Assembly (NCBI RefSeq): GCF_019303535.1
Contig: NZ_JACCIU010000002.1
Coordinates: forward strand, 1 to 64,000
Reading direction: 5' to 3'
Source of the DNA: Lactobacillus sp. Sy-1
GTDB lineage: Bacteria; Bacillota; Bacilli; Lactobacillales; Lactobacillaceae
Length of the DNA stretch: 64,000 nucleotides
Shown here: positions 1 through 8,768 of the stretch, piece by piece
How the letters are laid out: each line of letters begins with the position of its first letter
Position numbering within the stretch: position 1 is the first letter of the stretch
Position numbers and translations under genes: made by a program
Notes under the pieces: generated by a model
Told to the model about the DNA's origin: nothing
Database searches by the model: none
The model's input: only the letters and a program-made list of their open reading frames with translations

Positions 1-1475
1 ACCTTTTGATCAGCAAAGATTGCTGGGGCAGCATCATAGTTACTATTCAATGGAATTTGCCAGAGCCGGCCAACGTCCTTCCCTTCCCCTATAAAGAACT
101 GCTTTTGAGTTAGGGTCAGTTCGCCATTAACAACCGCAGCGGTGACCACTGGGTAACCAGGTTGTTCTAGCCAGGTCTTCATAATTTTAGCTAAGTCAAT
201 TCCAGATGCTTTCCCAAGGGCGTTCCAAAGATCATCACCCTTAGCATTTCCATACTTATGGGCAGCAAAATAAGCCTTTAGTCCCGCTCTTAGTGCTTCG
301 TCACCAATAAGCGCCCGCACCATTACTAACATCCGGGCTCCCTTAGCATAAACGATTGCTGCATCAAAGAGGGCATCAATTTCAGCAGGATGGTTAACCT
401 CCACGTGAACTGATTGAACTCCATCGGTAGCATCCCGTTGCAATGCTGCCGGAACATCCGCAGTTTGGAAACTTTCCCAGATATTCCACTTTGGTTCGAT
501 TGCATCAATTGCCACATATTCCATCATGTTAGCAAAACTTTCGTTTAACCAGAGGTCATCCCACCACTGCATGGTTACTAAATCACCAAACCATTGATGA
601 GCTAGTTCATGGGCAATGACGGTCGCTACTAGTTGCTTATTAGAGAGGGCGGTGTTATCAGGATCTAATAGTAGGTAAGCTTCCCGATAGGTTACTAACC
701 CCCAGTTTTCCATTGCCCCAGCTGAAAAGTCAGGAAGTGCTAATTGCCATGAATGAGGAAGTGGGTATGGAGTTTGGTAGAAATCTTCATAAAACTCGAT
801 TGAGCGTTTAGCAATGTCCAATGCAAAGTCAAGTTCTTTTGGTTCATGAGCCTTCGTAGCAAATACCCCTACTTTAACGCCACTTTCAGTTTTAGTTTCC
901 TTGCTTTGTAAATCACCAAATCCAAATGCAACTAAGTAGGTAGACATCTTAACCGTTTCTTGGAAGTAGTGAACGCCGTCTTCTTCTTTGACTTCTGGCA
1001 TGTTACTAATGACAGTTTCACCAGGTTGTTCATCATACTTAATCGCTAGGCTAAAAGTAGCCTTTGCTTCCGGTTCGTCAACACATGGAAATGCTTGCCG
1101 GGCAAAGTTAGTTTCAAATTGAGTACCCACTAACTGCTTCTTAACCCCATCAACTTCGTAGTAGGATGGGTAAATGCCCATCATGGTATCAGTTAGTGGA
1201 GCGGTATACTCAATCGTAAAAGTCGTTTTCCCAGTTGCTGGGAGTGCAAAGTTAATTAATTCAGCATCGTTATCCACGCTAAAGTCAACCGCGTCACCAT
1301 CAACACTTACTGCTGATACCGAAAGGCCCTTTTGATGAACCGCAACTGAAGTTTGCTTAGCATTAGCAGTAACGGTCGTTTTCCCAGTAATTAATTTTTT
1401 ACCACGATCAACATTGATCAATAAATCATAATGATCCGGTTGTAAAACCGGATAAAGTCTCTTAAATTCAGTCAT
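1..1475 (-). CDS. pepN: Aminopeptidase N (M1 family), 3' part outside window
   Basis: Zinc-dependent cytoplasmic aminopeptidase that removes N-terminal residues from peptides taken up by lactic acid bacteria. The 491 visible residues include GAMEN (about residue 252), which anchors the substrate amino terminus, HELAHQWFGD (HExxH zinc site, about 288-292) and NESFAN, whose Glu (about 311) is the third zinc ligand. Family members are about 840 residues; the missing C-terminal part lies beyond the left edge and there is no sign of truncation. The start ATG at 1475 is followed by the usual M1 opening strand. The gene follows metF on the same strand, 107 bases downstream, with its own promoter. 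Confidence 0.96.
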   Translation of the reverse strand, partial: MTEFKRLYPVLQPDHYDLLINVDRGKKLITGKTTVTANAKQTSVAVHQKGLSVSAVSVDGDAVDFSVDNDAELINFALPATGKTTFTIEYTAPLTDTMMGIYPSYYEVDGVKKQLVGTQFETNFARQAFPCVDEPEAKATFSLAIKYDEQPGETVISNMPEVKEEDGVHYFQETVKMSTYLVAFGFGDLQSKETKTESGVKVGVFATKAHEPKELDFALDIAKRSIEFYEDFYQTPYPLPHSWQLALPDFSAGAMENWGLVTYREAYLLLDPDNTALSNKQLVATVIAHELAHQWFGDLVTMQWWDDLWLNESFANMMEYVAIDAIEPKWNIWESFQTADVPAALQRDATDGVQSVHVEVNHPAEIDALFDAAIVYAKGARMLVMVRALIGDEALRAGLKAYFAAHKYGNAKGDDLWNALGKASGIDLAKIMKTWLEQPGYPVVTAAVVNGELTLTQKQFFIGEGKDVGRLWQIPLNSNYDAAPAIFADQK

Positions 1476-1526
1476 TAACAGGTACCCCTTTAAATCATTT
1501 TATTATTTTAGTTTCATTTTTTTATT

Positions 1527-1555
1527 ATTATATTTTAATTATACATTTTTGTAAA
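1527..1555 (-). promoter_or_regulatory. Promoter of pepN
   Basis: On the minus strand a -35 TTTACA (1550-1555) and a perfect -10 TATAAT (1527-1532) are separated by 17 bases, about 50 bases before the pepN start. Confidence 0.6.
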
Positions 1556-1581
1556 AAACTATGCCACCTTTACATCTTGTA

Positions 1582-2397
1582 CTAATCAATTAACGATTGA
1601 AATACTACTGGATTATTCAGTGAGTACAAGTGGATATTATCGATCCCATGGCTGGTTAAATCAGCTAACTGGTCATTGGTAAATTGGCAGCCCAACGTCG
1701 TAAACCGCTCTGGATCTTCCACTTCCATAATATCAGCCAGCCGTTGGGGCACTTTAACGTGGGTCAACTGGATTAATTTTTGCACCCGTGTTCGATCCAA
1801 AACCGGTAAAATGCCCACCCTAATTGGTACTCTAATTCCAGTTGCCCTAACCCGTTTAAAAAATTCAATGATGGTTGTGTTATCAAACTCCACCTGGGTG
1901 ACCAATTCATCACACCCAGCGGAAACCTTGTGCTTTAGGTTTTGAATATCGACAGCTAGGCTAGGCGCCTCATAGTGTCCCTCGGGATAGCAAGCCCCGT
2001 TAATTTTGAACTCCGGTGCAATTGATTTAATCAACTGGATTAAGTCACTCGCGTGTGGAAATTCATTCGAAGATTGTTGACCGTTAATCGCATCCCCACG
2101 AAGCACTAACAGCTGGTTAATGTTTAGCAAACGAAGCTTTTCAACTTGATCTAAAATGGCCGCTTGAGTCTGATAGTAGCCAGTCAAATGGGGAACCACC
2201 GGAATCTGTAATTGGTTTTGAATATGGTCCACAAACCCTAGCCAATCCCCCTGTTGTTGGTTGCCTCCCGCACCAAATGGGACGTACACCGCAAGCGGTT
2301 GAATTTTTTGAAGAAAATCAAAGTTACGCTGGTTCTCGTTTTCATCAGAACTAACCTGAAGCTCTAACGTTAGATTAATATTGGAACTGATACTCAT
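1582..2397 (-). CDS. metF: Methylenetetrahydrofolate reductase family protein
   Basis: TIM-barrel flavoenzyme family that reduces 5,10-methylene-THF to 5-methyl-THF for methionine synthesis. At 271 residues it is close to bacterial MetF (about 280-300). Family motifs visible are LRGD (99-102), GACYPEGH (134-141) and the AGCDELVTQVEFDN block (160-173), which matches the usual segment ending QLFFDN. The opening block is divergent: LTLELQ stands where MetF normally has a SFEFFPP-like motif, though the Glu is kept at residue 12. The gene stands alone behind a structured leader. No metE is seen nearby, so the methionine link is inferred from the family. A divergent paralogue with another folate role is possible. 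Confidence 0.8.
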   Translation of the reverse strand: MSISSNINLTLELQVSSDENENQRNFDFLQKIQPLAVYVPFGAGGNQQQGDWLGFVDHIQNQLQIPVVPHLTGYYQTQAAILDQVEKLRLLNINQLLVLRGDAINGQQSSNEFPHASDLIQLIKSIAPEFKINGACYPEGHYEAPSLAVDIQNLKHKVSAGCDELVTQVEFDNTTIIEFFKRVRATGIRVPIRVGILPVLDRTRVQKLIQLTHVKVPQRLADIMEVEDPERFTTLGCQFTNDQLADLTSHGIDNIHLYSLNNPVVFQSLID

Positions 2398-2435
2398 TCG
2401 TTAATCACCATCCCCGTTCAATTTAATAACGCTCA

Positions 2436-2488
2436 GTAAAAAAATAAACAGAGCCCAACAAACAACCGCTGAGTTGAATGCTGGGCTC
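2436..2488 (-). terminator. Attenuator-type terminator in the metF leader
   Basis: On the minus strand GAGCCCA pairs with TGGGCTC, with an inner CAAC/GTTG helix, followed by a U-rich run, all 40-90 bases before the metF start and downstream of its promoter. This placement suggests premature termination control. The same hairpin may instead only end readthrough from the aspartokinase gene. Confidence 0.65.
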
Positions 2489-2494
2489 CGTATA

Positions 2495-2657
2495 GGATAA
2501 AGTTATCAGTCATTTTAAGAAGAAAGGAATACTAATTATAATCTGTGTCTAATATTAGGAAGAATGGAATTTTAAATGGTTATTTTAAAACTCAAAATAA
2601 TCTAGTCATCGATAACTATCCATCACCATTATAAAAGCCATTCTACCAGTTCGTCAA
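2495..2657 (-). promoter_or_regulatory. Promoter and structured 5' leader of metF
   Basis: A -35 TTGACG (2652-2657) and -10 TATAAT (2628-2633) with an 18-base gap predict a start near 2621. The predicted RNA begins with GGATAGTTATC (2621-2611), which pairs with GATAACTTTATCC (2507-2495), closing about 100 bases just ahead of the terminator hairpin. No T-box motif (GGGTGGNACCGCG) is present, and I do not see an S-box or SMK pattern. This looks like a cis-acting RNA of unrecognised class. Confidence 0.5.
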
Positions 2658-2698
2658 GAATAATATTCGGTTAACCTAAAACGATTGATGGTTATAAT

Positions 2699-4036
2699 TT
2701 AATAATTAACAATCAGTCTTGAACTTTGTTTTTCAAAACGAAAAAATTGTTTGTACAAACATTCAATCGCCCGCTGGTAATCTTTATTAGCAATTCCAAA
2801 CACCACTTTAATGTCTGAATTGGTTTGAATCACTTGTTGGACCTTAATTTGATTATCCTCTAGTAAGTCAATCATCTTTCCAACTAACTTTGGCCGACCA
2901 TAGAATGCTTCAGAAACGACTGCAATCTTAGCCATTCCCGTTTTCACTGAGACGTTATCTGGTTTCACAACCGCATTAATTCTAGCCACCAGGTGATCAA
3001 GCATCTCACTATCCACGTTTCCAGATAGGACGAACGTAATGGAATCACCAGAAAGAGAGTAAGTTGACTTTAGGTGATTTGCATTCACCAACTTGATTAA
3101 GTCAATAATTGCGTTTACATCATTGGATAACTGGTACTTCTTTACTGATAGAATCGCCTGATTTTGCTTTCCGGCAACCCCTGCAATGTCTGAATCATAA
3201 TCAAAGTCCTGCTTACTTGTAACAACAAACGTCCCCCCTAAATCGGGTTGATTCGTATTCATAATTCTAATTGGGATCTGCTTAATTCGAACTGGTTGAA
3301 TTGCCTCTTCATTAAAAACTTTAACCCCCAAGTATGATAATTCTTGTAACTCATCATAGGATAGAACATCCACCTTAGCTGGATTCTTAACGATTCGTGG
3401 ATCCACCGCTAAAATCCCGTTCGTATCAGTCCAATTTTCGTAACATTGCGCGTTTACTAGGTTAGCCACTACTGCTCCTGAGGTGTCACCACCACCACGG
3501 GGAAGGAGGGCAATTTCACCGTCTGGGTCAACTCCATAGAATCCGGGAATTACACAGTGTTCGATGTTCTTGCCTAGCATTAATAGGCGCTGCTTAGATT
3601 GAGCGTAGTCCACCTTACCATTATTTAGGACTAAGAAGTCAGCAGAATCGACCATTGGCCAACCTAAATAAGCTGACAGGAGCTTAGCAGTTAGGTATTC
3701 TCCACGAGAAACCAGTTCAGCATACGTTAATTGGTTAATTTGGTTCGCAATGGCATCAAATTCTTCACGAACTGGTAGCTTTAGATTTAACTCCTCTACC
3801 ATTGAATAAATGCGGTCCCAAACAGCATCAAGGGCACCCAGGTAATCCTTATTAGCATGAACTAGGTTGTAAATTTCAATTAACTGATCGGTTAGCTTAA
3901 CGGGATTGTTAGTTCCCTTTCCGGCTGCACTAACCACTGCAATTTTACGTTGGGGATTTTGACTTAAAATCCCTTTGACCTTTTTTAGCTGACTAGCATC
4001 AGCCATTGAACTTCCACCAAATTTAGTAACAATCAT
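2699..4036 (-). CDS. Aspartate kinase
   Basis: Phosphorylates L-aspartate, the first step towards threonine, methionine and lysine. The protein (445 residues) opens with the kinase motif KFGGSS (residues 5-10) and has an amino acid kinase domain (about 1-280) followed by tandem ACT regulatory segments (about 300-445), as in feedback-regulated aspartokinases. Its ATG overlaps the stop of the upstream homoserine dehydrogenase gene (TAATG), so the two are translationally coupled. The pairing with homoserine dehydrogenase and the divergent thrC-thrB genes suggests that this isozyme serves threonine synthesis. Confidence 0.94.
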   Translation of the reverse strand: MIVTKFGGSSMADASQLKKVKGILSQNPQRKIAVVSAAGKGTNNPVKLTDQLIEIYNLVHANKDYLGALDAVWDRIYSMVEELNLKLPVREEFDAIANQINQLTYAELVSRGEYLTAKLLSAYLGWPMVDSADFLVLNNGKVDYAQSKQRLLMLGKNIEHCVIPGFYGVDPDGEIALLPRGGGDTSGAVVANLVNAQCYENWTDTNGILAVDPRIVKNPAKVDVLSYDELQELSYLGVKVFNEEAIQPVRIKQIPIRIMNTNQPDLGGTFVVTSKQDFDYDSDIAGVAGKQNQAILSVKKYQLSNDVNAIIDLIKLVNANHLKSTYSLSGDSITFVLSGNVDSEMLDHLVARINAVVKPDNVSVKTGMAKIAVVSEAFYGRPKLVGKMIDLLEDNQIKVQQVIQTNSDIKVVFGIANKDYQRAIECLYKQFFRFEKQSSRLIVNY

Positions 4037-5220
4037 TACTCAGCACCCCCTGAAACCCGCGCCATAAATGCAGTATCATCTGAAGCCAATACCCGTTTCA
4101 TTATTGAGTGCATCGATGCAGCGTCAATATCCGAAACCGTTTTGTACTTACCATCAGTTGTAACGTTCCAGTTACTAGTTAATGAATCAAATTGATCAGA
4201 AGTGGTTCTAACAATATAGTCCCCTTTATCAAATTGATTATCAATTGTAAATTGTTTTTCTAGCGTCCGAATTAGGTGCTTTACCTGGCCATTAATGTCC
4301 AAAATATCTTGAACCACTGCATGACCAGTTGGCATCATTCCAGCACCCTGTCCAATAAAGCCGAGATCCCCGATAGATTCTCCATGAAAACTAGCATAAT
4401 TAAAGTTATCATTAATACTAGCTTCAATTACGCCTTGTTGATATAGAACTGGTTCGATCACGTAACTGAAGTGGTCTCCGGATAATTCGCTCCGTCCGAT
4501 TAACTTAGCAACTAGCCCTAGGTCTTTAAAGTGGGCAATATCTTGAGCTTCAATTGTCCGAATGCCAAACTTAGGGAGGTTTTCACCGGGGTGAACCAAC
4601 GTATCGTATGCTACATCAACACTGATACAAAGTTTATTTTCAATATCATAGCCATCAATATCGGCACTTGGATCAGCTTCAGCATACCCTAGGTCTTGAG
4701 CTTCCTTCAGTACTGATTCAAAAGATGCCCCCGTCTTTGTCATTTGATCTAAAATGAAGTTGCTAGTTCCATTGAAGATTCCATGAACAGAATCAACGGC
4801 GTCAATTCTAAGTCCCCGTTCGAGATTAACAATCCAAGGAATGCCGCCACCCACACTAGCTTCAAACCGGAATTGAACGTTATTTTCCTTAGCAACCTGC
4901 TTGAATTCTTCCATATACCTAGCTACAACCGCTTTATTAGCGGTAACGACATTTTTATGGTTTTGCAAGGCCTGCTTAATCATCGTATGCGCAGGTTCAA
5001 TTCCCCCTAAAACTTCCACGACCGTTTCTACACTATCATCATTTAAGATGGCATCGTAATCAGAAGTTAACTTATCACTATCATCCTGAGCAACCTTTTC
5101 AGGACGAACAAAGATATGGGAAATATGGAGATCTGCTGTCATTGACATCGGATTGGCACCTTCAATTATCTTAACAATTCCTGTTCCTACGGTTCCCAAT
5201 CCTAAAATCGCAATATTCAT
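4036..5220 (-). CDS. hom: Homoserine dehydrogenase
   Basis: NAD(P)-dependent reduction of aspartate semialdehyde to homoserine. The N-terminal Rossmann motif GLGTVGTG (about 7-14) and the family catalytic and substrate segments around FNGTSNFIL and DPSADIDGYD are present. At 394 residues it is shorter than typical Gram-positive enzymes (about 420-430), and the C-terminal ACT domain looks reduced, which could alter feedback inhibition by threonine; this is an inference. AGGAGG lies just before the ATG. It is the first gene of the hom-aspartokinase operon and divergent from thrC. Confidence 0.94.
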   Translation of the reverse strand: MNIAILGLGTVGTGIVKIIEGANPMSMTADLHISHIFVRPEKVAQDDSDKLTSDYDAILNDDSVETVVEVLGGIEPAHTMIKQALQNHKNVVTANKAVVARYMEEFKQVAKENNVQFRFEASVGGGIPWIVNLERGLRIDAVDSVHGIFNGTSNFILDQMTKTGASFESVLKEAQDLGYAEADPSADIDGYDIENKLCISVDVAYDTLVHPGENLPKFGIRTIEAQDIAHFKDLGLVAKLIGRSELSGDHFSYVIEPVLYQQGVIEASINDNFNYASFHGESIGDLGFIGQGAGMMPTGHAVVQDILDINGQVKHLIRTLEKQFTIDNQFDKGDYIVRTTSDQFDSLTSNWNVTTDGKYKTVSDIDAASMHSIMKRVLASDDTAFMARVSGGAE

Positions 5221-5268
5221 AAAACACAGCCTCCTAAATTTATGTAATTTGTATATTTTTAATAAACA

Positions 5269-5317
5269 CTTGTTTTTTATTTAAAAACATACTATCATGG
5301 TTATAAATCAAATGCAA
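5269..5317. promoter_or_regulatory. Overlapping divergent hom and thrC promoters
   Basis: For thrC (plus strand) the -35 is TTGTTT (5270-5275) and the -10 TATCAT (5293-5298), with a 17-base gap. For hom (minus strand) the -35 is TTGCAT (5312-5317) and the -10 TAGTAT (5289-5294), also with a 17-base gap. The two -10 boxes share bases 5293-5294, so both promoters cannot be occupied by polymerase at once. Confidence 0.6.
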
Positions 5318-5336
5318 GTTTATGGAGGAATAAATT

Positions 5337-6827
5337 ATGAATAAATACTACATAAGTACCCGGGATGCTAATATTAAAATTAACGCTAAGCAGGCGATTA
5401 TTAAGGGCTTCTCAGACGACAAAGGATTATTCGTTCTACCCCATCTTTCAGAAAATAAGGTTGATTTACCGACCTTAATTAAGAAGGATTACCAGGGAAT
5501 GGCGGCCGAGGTTTTAAGAATTCTCCTTCCCGACTTCTCTAATGAAGAAATTGATCAATGTCTTCATAATGCATACGACCATTCATTCAGCGATGATAGA
5601 ATTACCCCCATTAAAGATGTCGATAATTTCCACGTTTTAGAGCTATTTCATGGTCCCACTAGTGCATTTAAGGACGTTGGCCTCCAACTACTTCCAGAAC
5701 TAATGCGGACTGCATTAACTCCTGAACAACGCGTAATGATTTTAGCCGCTACTAGTGGTGATACTGGTACCGCTGCACTTGCTGGTTTTAAAGATACCGA
5801 CCAAATGGGAATCAGCGTATTCTTCCCTGACGGCGGAGTTAGCCCCATTCAAAAACAACAGATGTTAACCACTAAGGGCGCTAACACCAATGTGGCCGCA
5901 ATTGATGGTAATTTTGATGATGCCCAGACTAACGTTAAGCAGATTTTTAACGATGCGGACTTAAAGGCTAAGTTAGGCTCTAACATCAGCCTATCCAGTG
6001 CTAATTCAATCAACATCGGCCGCTTGATTCCACAAATTGTCTACTACTTTAATGCGTATAAACAACTAGTAGCAAATCAACAAGTCGAATTGGGGCAACC
6101 CGTTAGCTTCACGGTCCCAACCGGAAATTTTGGGGATGTTTTAGCTGGTTACTACGCTAAAATGCTGGGATTACCGGTTGAAAAGCTCGTGGTGGCATGC
6201 AATTCCAACAAGGTGCTAGCTGATTTCTTTGAAAATGGTGTTTATGATCGAAACCGGCCATTCTTTAAGACCGTAGCTCCAAGCATGGACATCCAAATTT
6301 CCAGTAATTTTGAACGGCTCTTGTTCTACAAGAGCGGGGAAGATTCATCAGCAATTAAGGCCCTAATGGATCAACTAGAAACTAGCGGTAAGTACCAGGT
6401 CAGTCCCGAATTACTAGCTTCAATTCAAGCTGATTTTGAATGTGGCTACAGTGATGACGCTCAAATCGAAGCATCAATAAAGGAAGTCTTTGAAAGAGAC
6501 CACTACTTGATGGATCCCCACACCGCCTCCGGTTATTCAGTTATGCGGGCCGCCCAAGCTAAGCATCCGGAAACCCCAATGGTGCTTTTAAGTACTGCAA
6601 GTCCATATAAATTTGTGGATGCAGTTGCAGACGCTGTTATGGGACACCACGAAGCAAATGCAATTGATACTACCAAGGCGCTATTTGATTTTACTAGGGT
6701 CGCCGTTCCAGAAAACTTAGCCAAAGTATGGTCATTACCAGAAGATCAGGCTCCAGTGATCGAACCCGATCAGATGGCGGAATTCGTTTATGAACGTTCA
6801 ATGGAGGTGTTTAAGAATCATGATTAA
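5337..6827 (+). CDS. thrC: Threonine synthase
   Basis: PLP enzyme converting O-phosphohomoserine to L-threonine, the last step of the pathway. The protein has 496 residues. The PLP lysine is K112 in GPTSAFKDVG, and the phosphate-binding TSGDTG segment lies near 141-146. The long form with an N-terminal extension fits the class of about 490-500 residues. A strong ribosome site (GGAGG) precedes the ATG. Its 3' end overlaps the start of thrB, so the genes form one operon. Confidence 0.96.
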   Translation: MNKYYISTRDANIKINAKQAIIKGFSDDKGLFVLPHLSENKVDLPTLIKKDYQGMAAEVLRILLPDFSNEEIDQCLHNAYDHSFSDDRITPIKDVDNFHVLELFHGPTSAFKDVGLQLLPELMRTALTPEQRVMILAATSGDTGTAALAGFKDTDQMGISVFFPDGGVSPIQKQQMLTTKGANTNVAAIDGNFDDAQTNVKQIFNDADLKAKLGSNISLSSANSINIGRLIPQIVYYFNAYKQLVANQQVELGQPVSFTVPTGNFGDVLAGYYAKMLGLPVEKLVVACNSNKVLADFFENGVYDRNRPFFKTVAPSMDIQISSNFERLLFYKSGEDSSAIKALMDQLETSGKYQVSPELLASIQADFECGYSDDAQIEASIKEVFERDHYLMDPHTASGYSVMRAAQAKHPETPMVLLSTASPYKFVDAVADAVMGHHEANAIDTTKALFDFTRVAVPENLAKVWSLPEDQAPVIEPDQMAEFVYERSMEVFKNHD

Positions 6828-7704
6828 GGTAACCGTTCCAGCCACTAGTGCTAACTTATCAGTCGGGTTTGATTGTATTGGAATTGCCGTTACAATGCAT
6901 TCCACGTTCACGTTTAGCAAAAATCCAGATCAGCAGTTATCAATTAGTGGCTGCCCAGTGGACTTTCAAAACGCGGATAACCTAGTATACAAGGGTTTTA
7001 AGGCCGTTTGTGATTTTTTAGCCGTTCCCGTTCCAGCCGTAAAAATTAATATTCAAAGTGACGTTCCCGTATCTAGAGGGTTGGGTAGCTCGGCCGTCTG
7101 CATTGTCGGCGGGCTTGCCGGCGCTAACCAGTGGTTTGATAACCAGTTAAGCAATGAGCAGTTACTAGCAATTGCGACTAAGATGGAGGGGCATCCAGAT
7201 AACGTCGCCCCAGCAATTTATGGTGGCCTATGCATGGCGTTCGTAGATTCTAATTCGCAGGTGCAAGTAGTTAAATATCCAGTCAATGATGAGTATCAAT
7301 TTACTGCAATCATTCCCAATTTCAAAATCAGCACTGCCGATGCCCGACGGGTCCTCCCCGCTGAAATGAGCTATGCTGATGTTACCCACCAGGTTAGCCA
7401 TAGTATGTTAATGACCCACGCAATCAGCACTGGTAACATTAGCCAGCTGGGTGAAGCGATGGACGATCGAATGCACGAACCCTTCCGGCAAAAATTAATT
7501 AATCATTTTGACCGGGTAAAGGCAATTTGTAATCAACTAGCCGCGGTCCTATACGTTAGCGGAAGTGGATCTACCATGATGGCAATTACTAACGCTCCTG
7601 ATAAGCAACAGCAGCTTCGTTTGACATTGGAAGATGAATTCCCAGAATGGACTGTAAAGGCCGTTAAAGTTGATAATGATGGGTTTAAAAGCGAGGTGCT
7701 TTAA
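6820..7704 (+). CDS. thrB: Homoserine kinase
   Basis: GHMP-family kinase forming O-phosphohomoserine for ThrC. The ATG at 6820 is chosen because GGAGGTG (6803-6809) lies 10 bases upstream, and the protein then begins MIKVTVPATSAN, the normal family start; an upstream in-frame ATG at 6790 would add ten unlikely residues. The ATP-binding GHMP motif SRGLGSSA lies near residues 87-94. The start overlaps the last codons of thrC, which suggests coupled translation. Confidence 0.95.
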   Translation: MIKVTVPATSANLSVGFDCIGIAVTMHSTFTFSKNPDQQLSISGCPVDFQNADNLVYKGFKAVCDFLAVPVPAVKINIQSDVPVSRGLGSSAVCIVGGLAGANQWFDNQLSNEQLLAIATKMEGHPDNVAPAIYGGLCMAFVDSNSQVQVVKYPVNDEYQFTAIIPNFKISTADARRVLPAEMSYADVTHQVSHSMLMTHAISTGNISQLGEAMDDRMHEPFRQKLINHFDRVKAICNQLAAVLYVSGSGSTMMAITNAPDKQQQLRLTLEDEFPEWTVKAVKVDNDGFKSEVL

Positions 7705-8140
7705 AATCGATAAATACTATATTGTTGACCAGTCGCTGCTTCCGGAAACGTTTAGTAAGGTCATCCAAGCCCGGCACATGCTTGATACTGGGCAATTCAA
7801 AAAAATTAGCGATGCGGTTAAGGCCGTTGGAATTAGCCGCGGTAGCTATTATAAGTATAAAGACCTAGTATATGAGGCTAATAATGCCTCGTGGGATCGT
7901 AAGGCACTGATTTCATTCATGTTGGATAATAAAAATGGCTTACTATCCCGAGTTCTTGCAACCATTTCAGATAGCAATGCCAACATTTTAACAATTAACC
8001 AAAACATTCCGATTCATAACGTCGCCAGTGTTGTTATTTCGTTGGATTTAACCCATATGGAGCACACGATTGATGAACTACTAGTCAGTATTAGGAACAT
8101 TGATGGAACCAGTAACGTGAACCTTATCTCAATTGAATAA
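7679..8140 (+). CDS. ACT-domain regulator-like protein (PheB/UPF0735 family)
   Basis: Small protein with an N-terminal helix-turn-helix-like segment (GISRGSYYKYKD) and a C-terminal ACT domain, the ligand-binding fold of amino-acid-responsive proteins. It overlaps or directly follows thrB and is cotranscribed with the threonine genes, so it may sense threonine or homoserine; that role is inferred. The start is uncertain: ATG codons at 7676 and 7679 lie inside thrB without a ribosome site. A strong GAGGTG (7693-7698) lies 7 bases before an ATC codon at 7706, which would give the family-like start xDKYYIVD. Confidence 0.8.
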   Translation: MGLKARCFKIDKYYIVDQSLLPETFSKVIQARHMLDTGQFKKISDAVKAVGISRGSYYKYKDLVYEANNASWDRKALISFMLDNKNGLLSRVLATISDSNANILTINQNIPIHNVASVVISLDLTHMEHTIDELLVSIRNIDGTSNVNLISIE

Positions 8141-8148
8141 TAACTAAA

Positions 8149-8183
8149 AATAGGGAATTGACCAAAAATGTCAATTCCCTATT
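8149..8183. terminator. Bidirectional terminator
   Basis: A 14-base perfect inverted repeat (AATAGGGAATTGAC with its complement, loop 8163-8169) lies between the convergent threonine operon and the YdjM-like gene, whose stop codon falls inside the right arm. Confidence 0.85.
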
Positions 8184-8751
8184 TAATTAGATAATTATTG
8201 TTAAAAATCATGATGGATAAGTAAACAATTGCTAAGACGGAAAATAAATAGAACAATTCTTCAGCTGGACCACCAGTCTGGTAAAAGTACCATTTGCTAC
8301 GGCGGCTCCCCGTTCGGCGGTATTTTTTGGAATCGTCATTCACTGTGATTGGATAAAACCACCGCACCCCCTGCTTAGAAAAACTATCTTCAATTAAGTG
8401 CAGGAGGTATCCAGCAAACACTGCCCAATAAAAGACCCGCTGAAAGTTAATGTTAGCAAAATTGGCTTCCATTAGCTTAAAAACAGGCAGGGATTTGGCC
8501 GCAGCCCCCATTAGTAGCACCGACCAAATACTGTGGGTCCAGGTCCGGTGCTTTTGGATTGCAAAAATGAATCCGAACACCCCAAAGAATCTATTAATTC
8601 TAGTGTTTTTTACATCTATATCTGGCATTTGAGCGCCAATCCAGACCCCCAAGACACTAATCATTTCAACAGCAATGGGTTGATTCGTAACAAATAATCC
8701 TCCCAAAACCAATGCCTCTGAAGCGGCGATATGCGTTCTACGAAGTGCCAT
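8179..8751 (-). CDS. YdjM/DUF457-type membrane-bound metal-dependent hydrolase
   Basis: A 190-residue membrane protein with hydrophobic segments near 13-40, 55-85, 105-120 and 165-185. Conserved polar motifs DID (about 45-47), HRTWTHS (about 67-73) and LLHLIED (about 116-122) match the YdjM family of putative membrane-bound metal-dependent hydrolases, where His and Asp residues are proposed metal ligands. The substrate is unknown. It ends in a shared terminator with the threonine operon and lies 17 bases downstream of the glutathione peroxidase gene, so the two may be cotranscribed. Confidence 0.75.
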   Translation of the reverse strand: MALRRTHIAASEALVLGGLFVTNQPIAVEMISVLGVWIGAQMPDIDVKNTRINRFFGVFGFIFAIQKHRTWTHSIWSVLLMGAAAKSLPVFKLMEANFANINFQRVFYWAVFAGYLLHLIEDSFSKQGVRWFYPITVNDDSKKYRRTGSRRSKWYFYQTGGPAEELFYLFSVLAIVYLSIMIFNNNYLIK

Positions 8752-8768
8752 CGCTTTTTCATCTCTTC

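Noticed and set aside
2440-2657. metF leader as a methionine T-box
   Set aside because: No GGGTGGNACCGCG core and no stem I distal-loop pattern; only the terminator position is similar.
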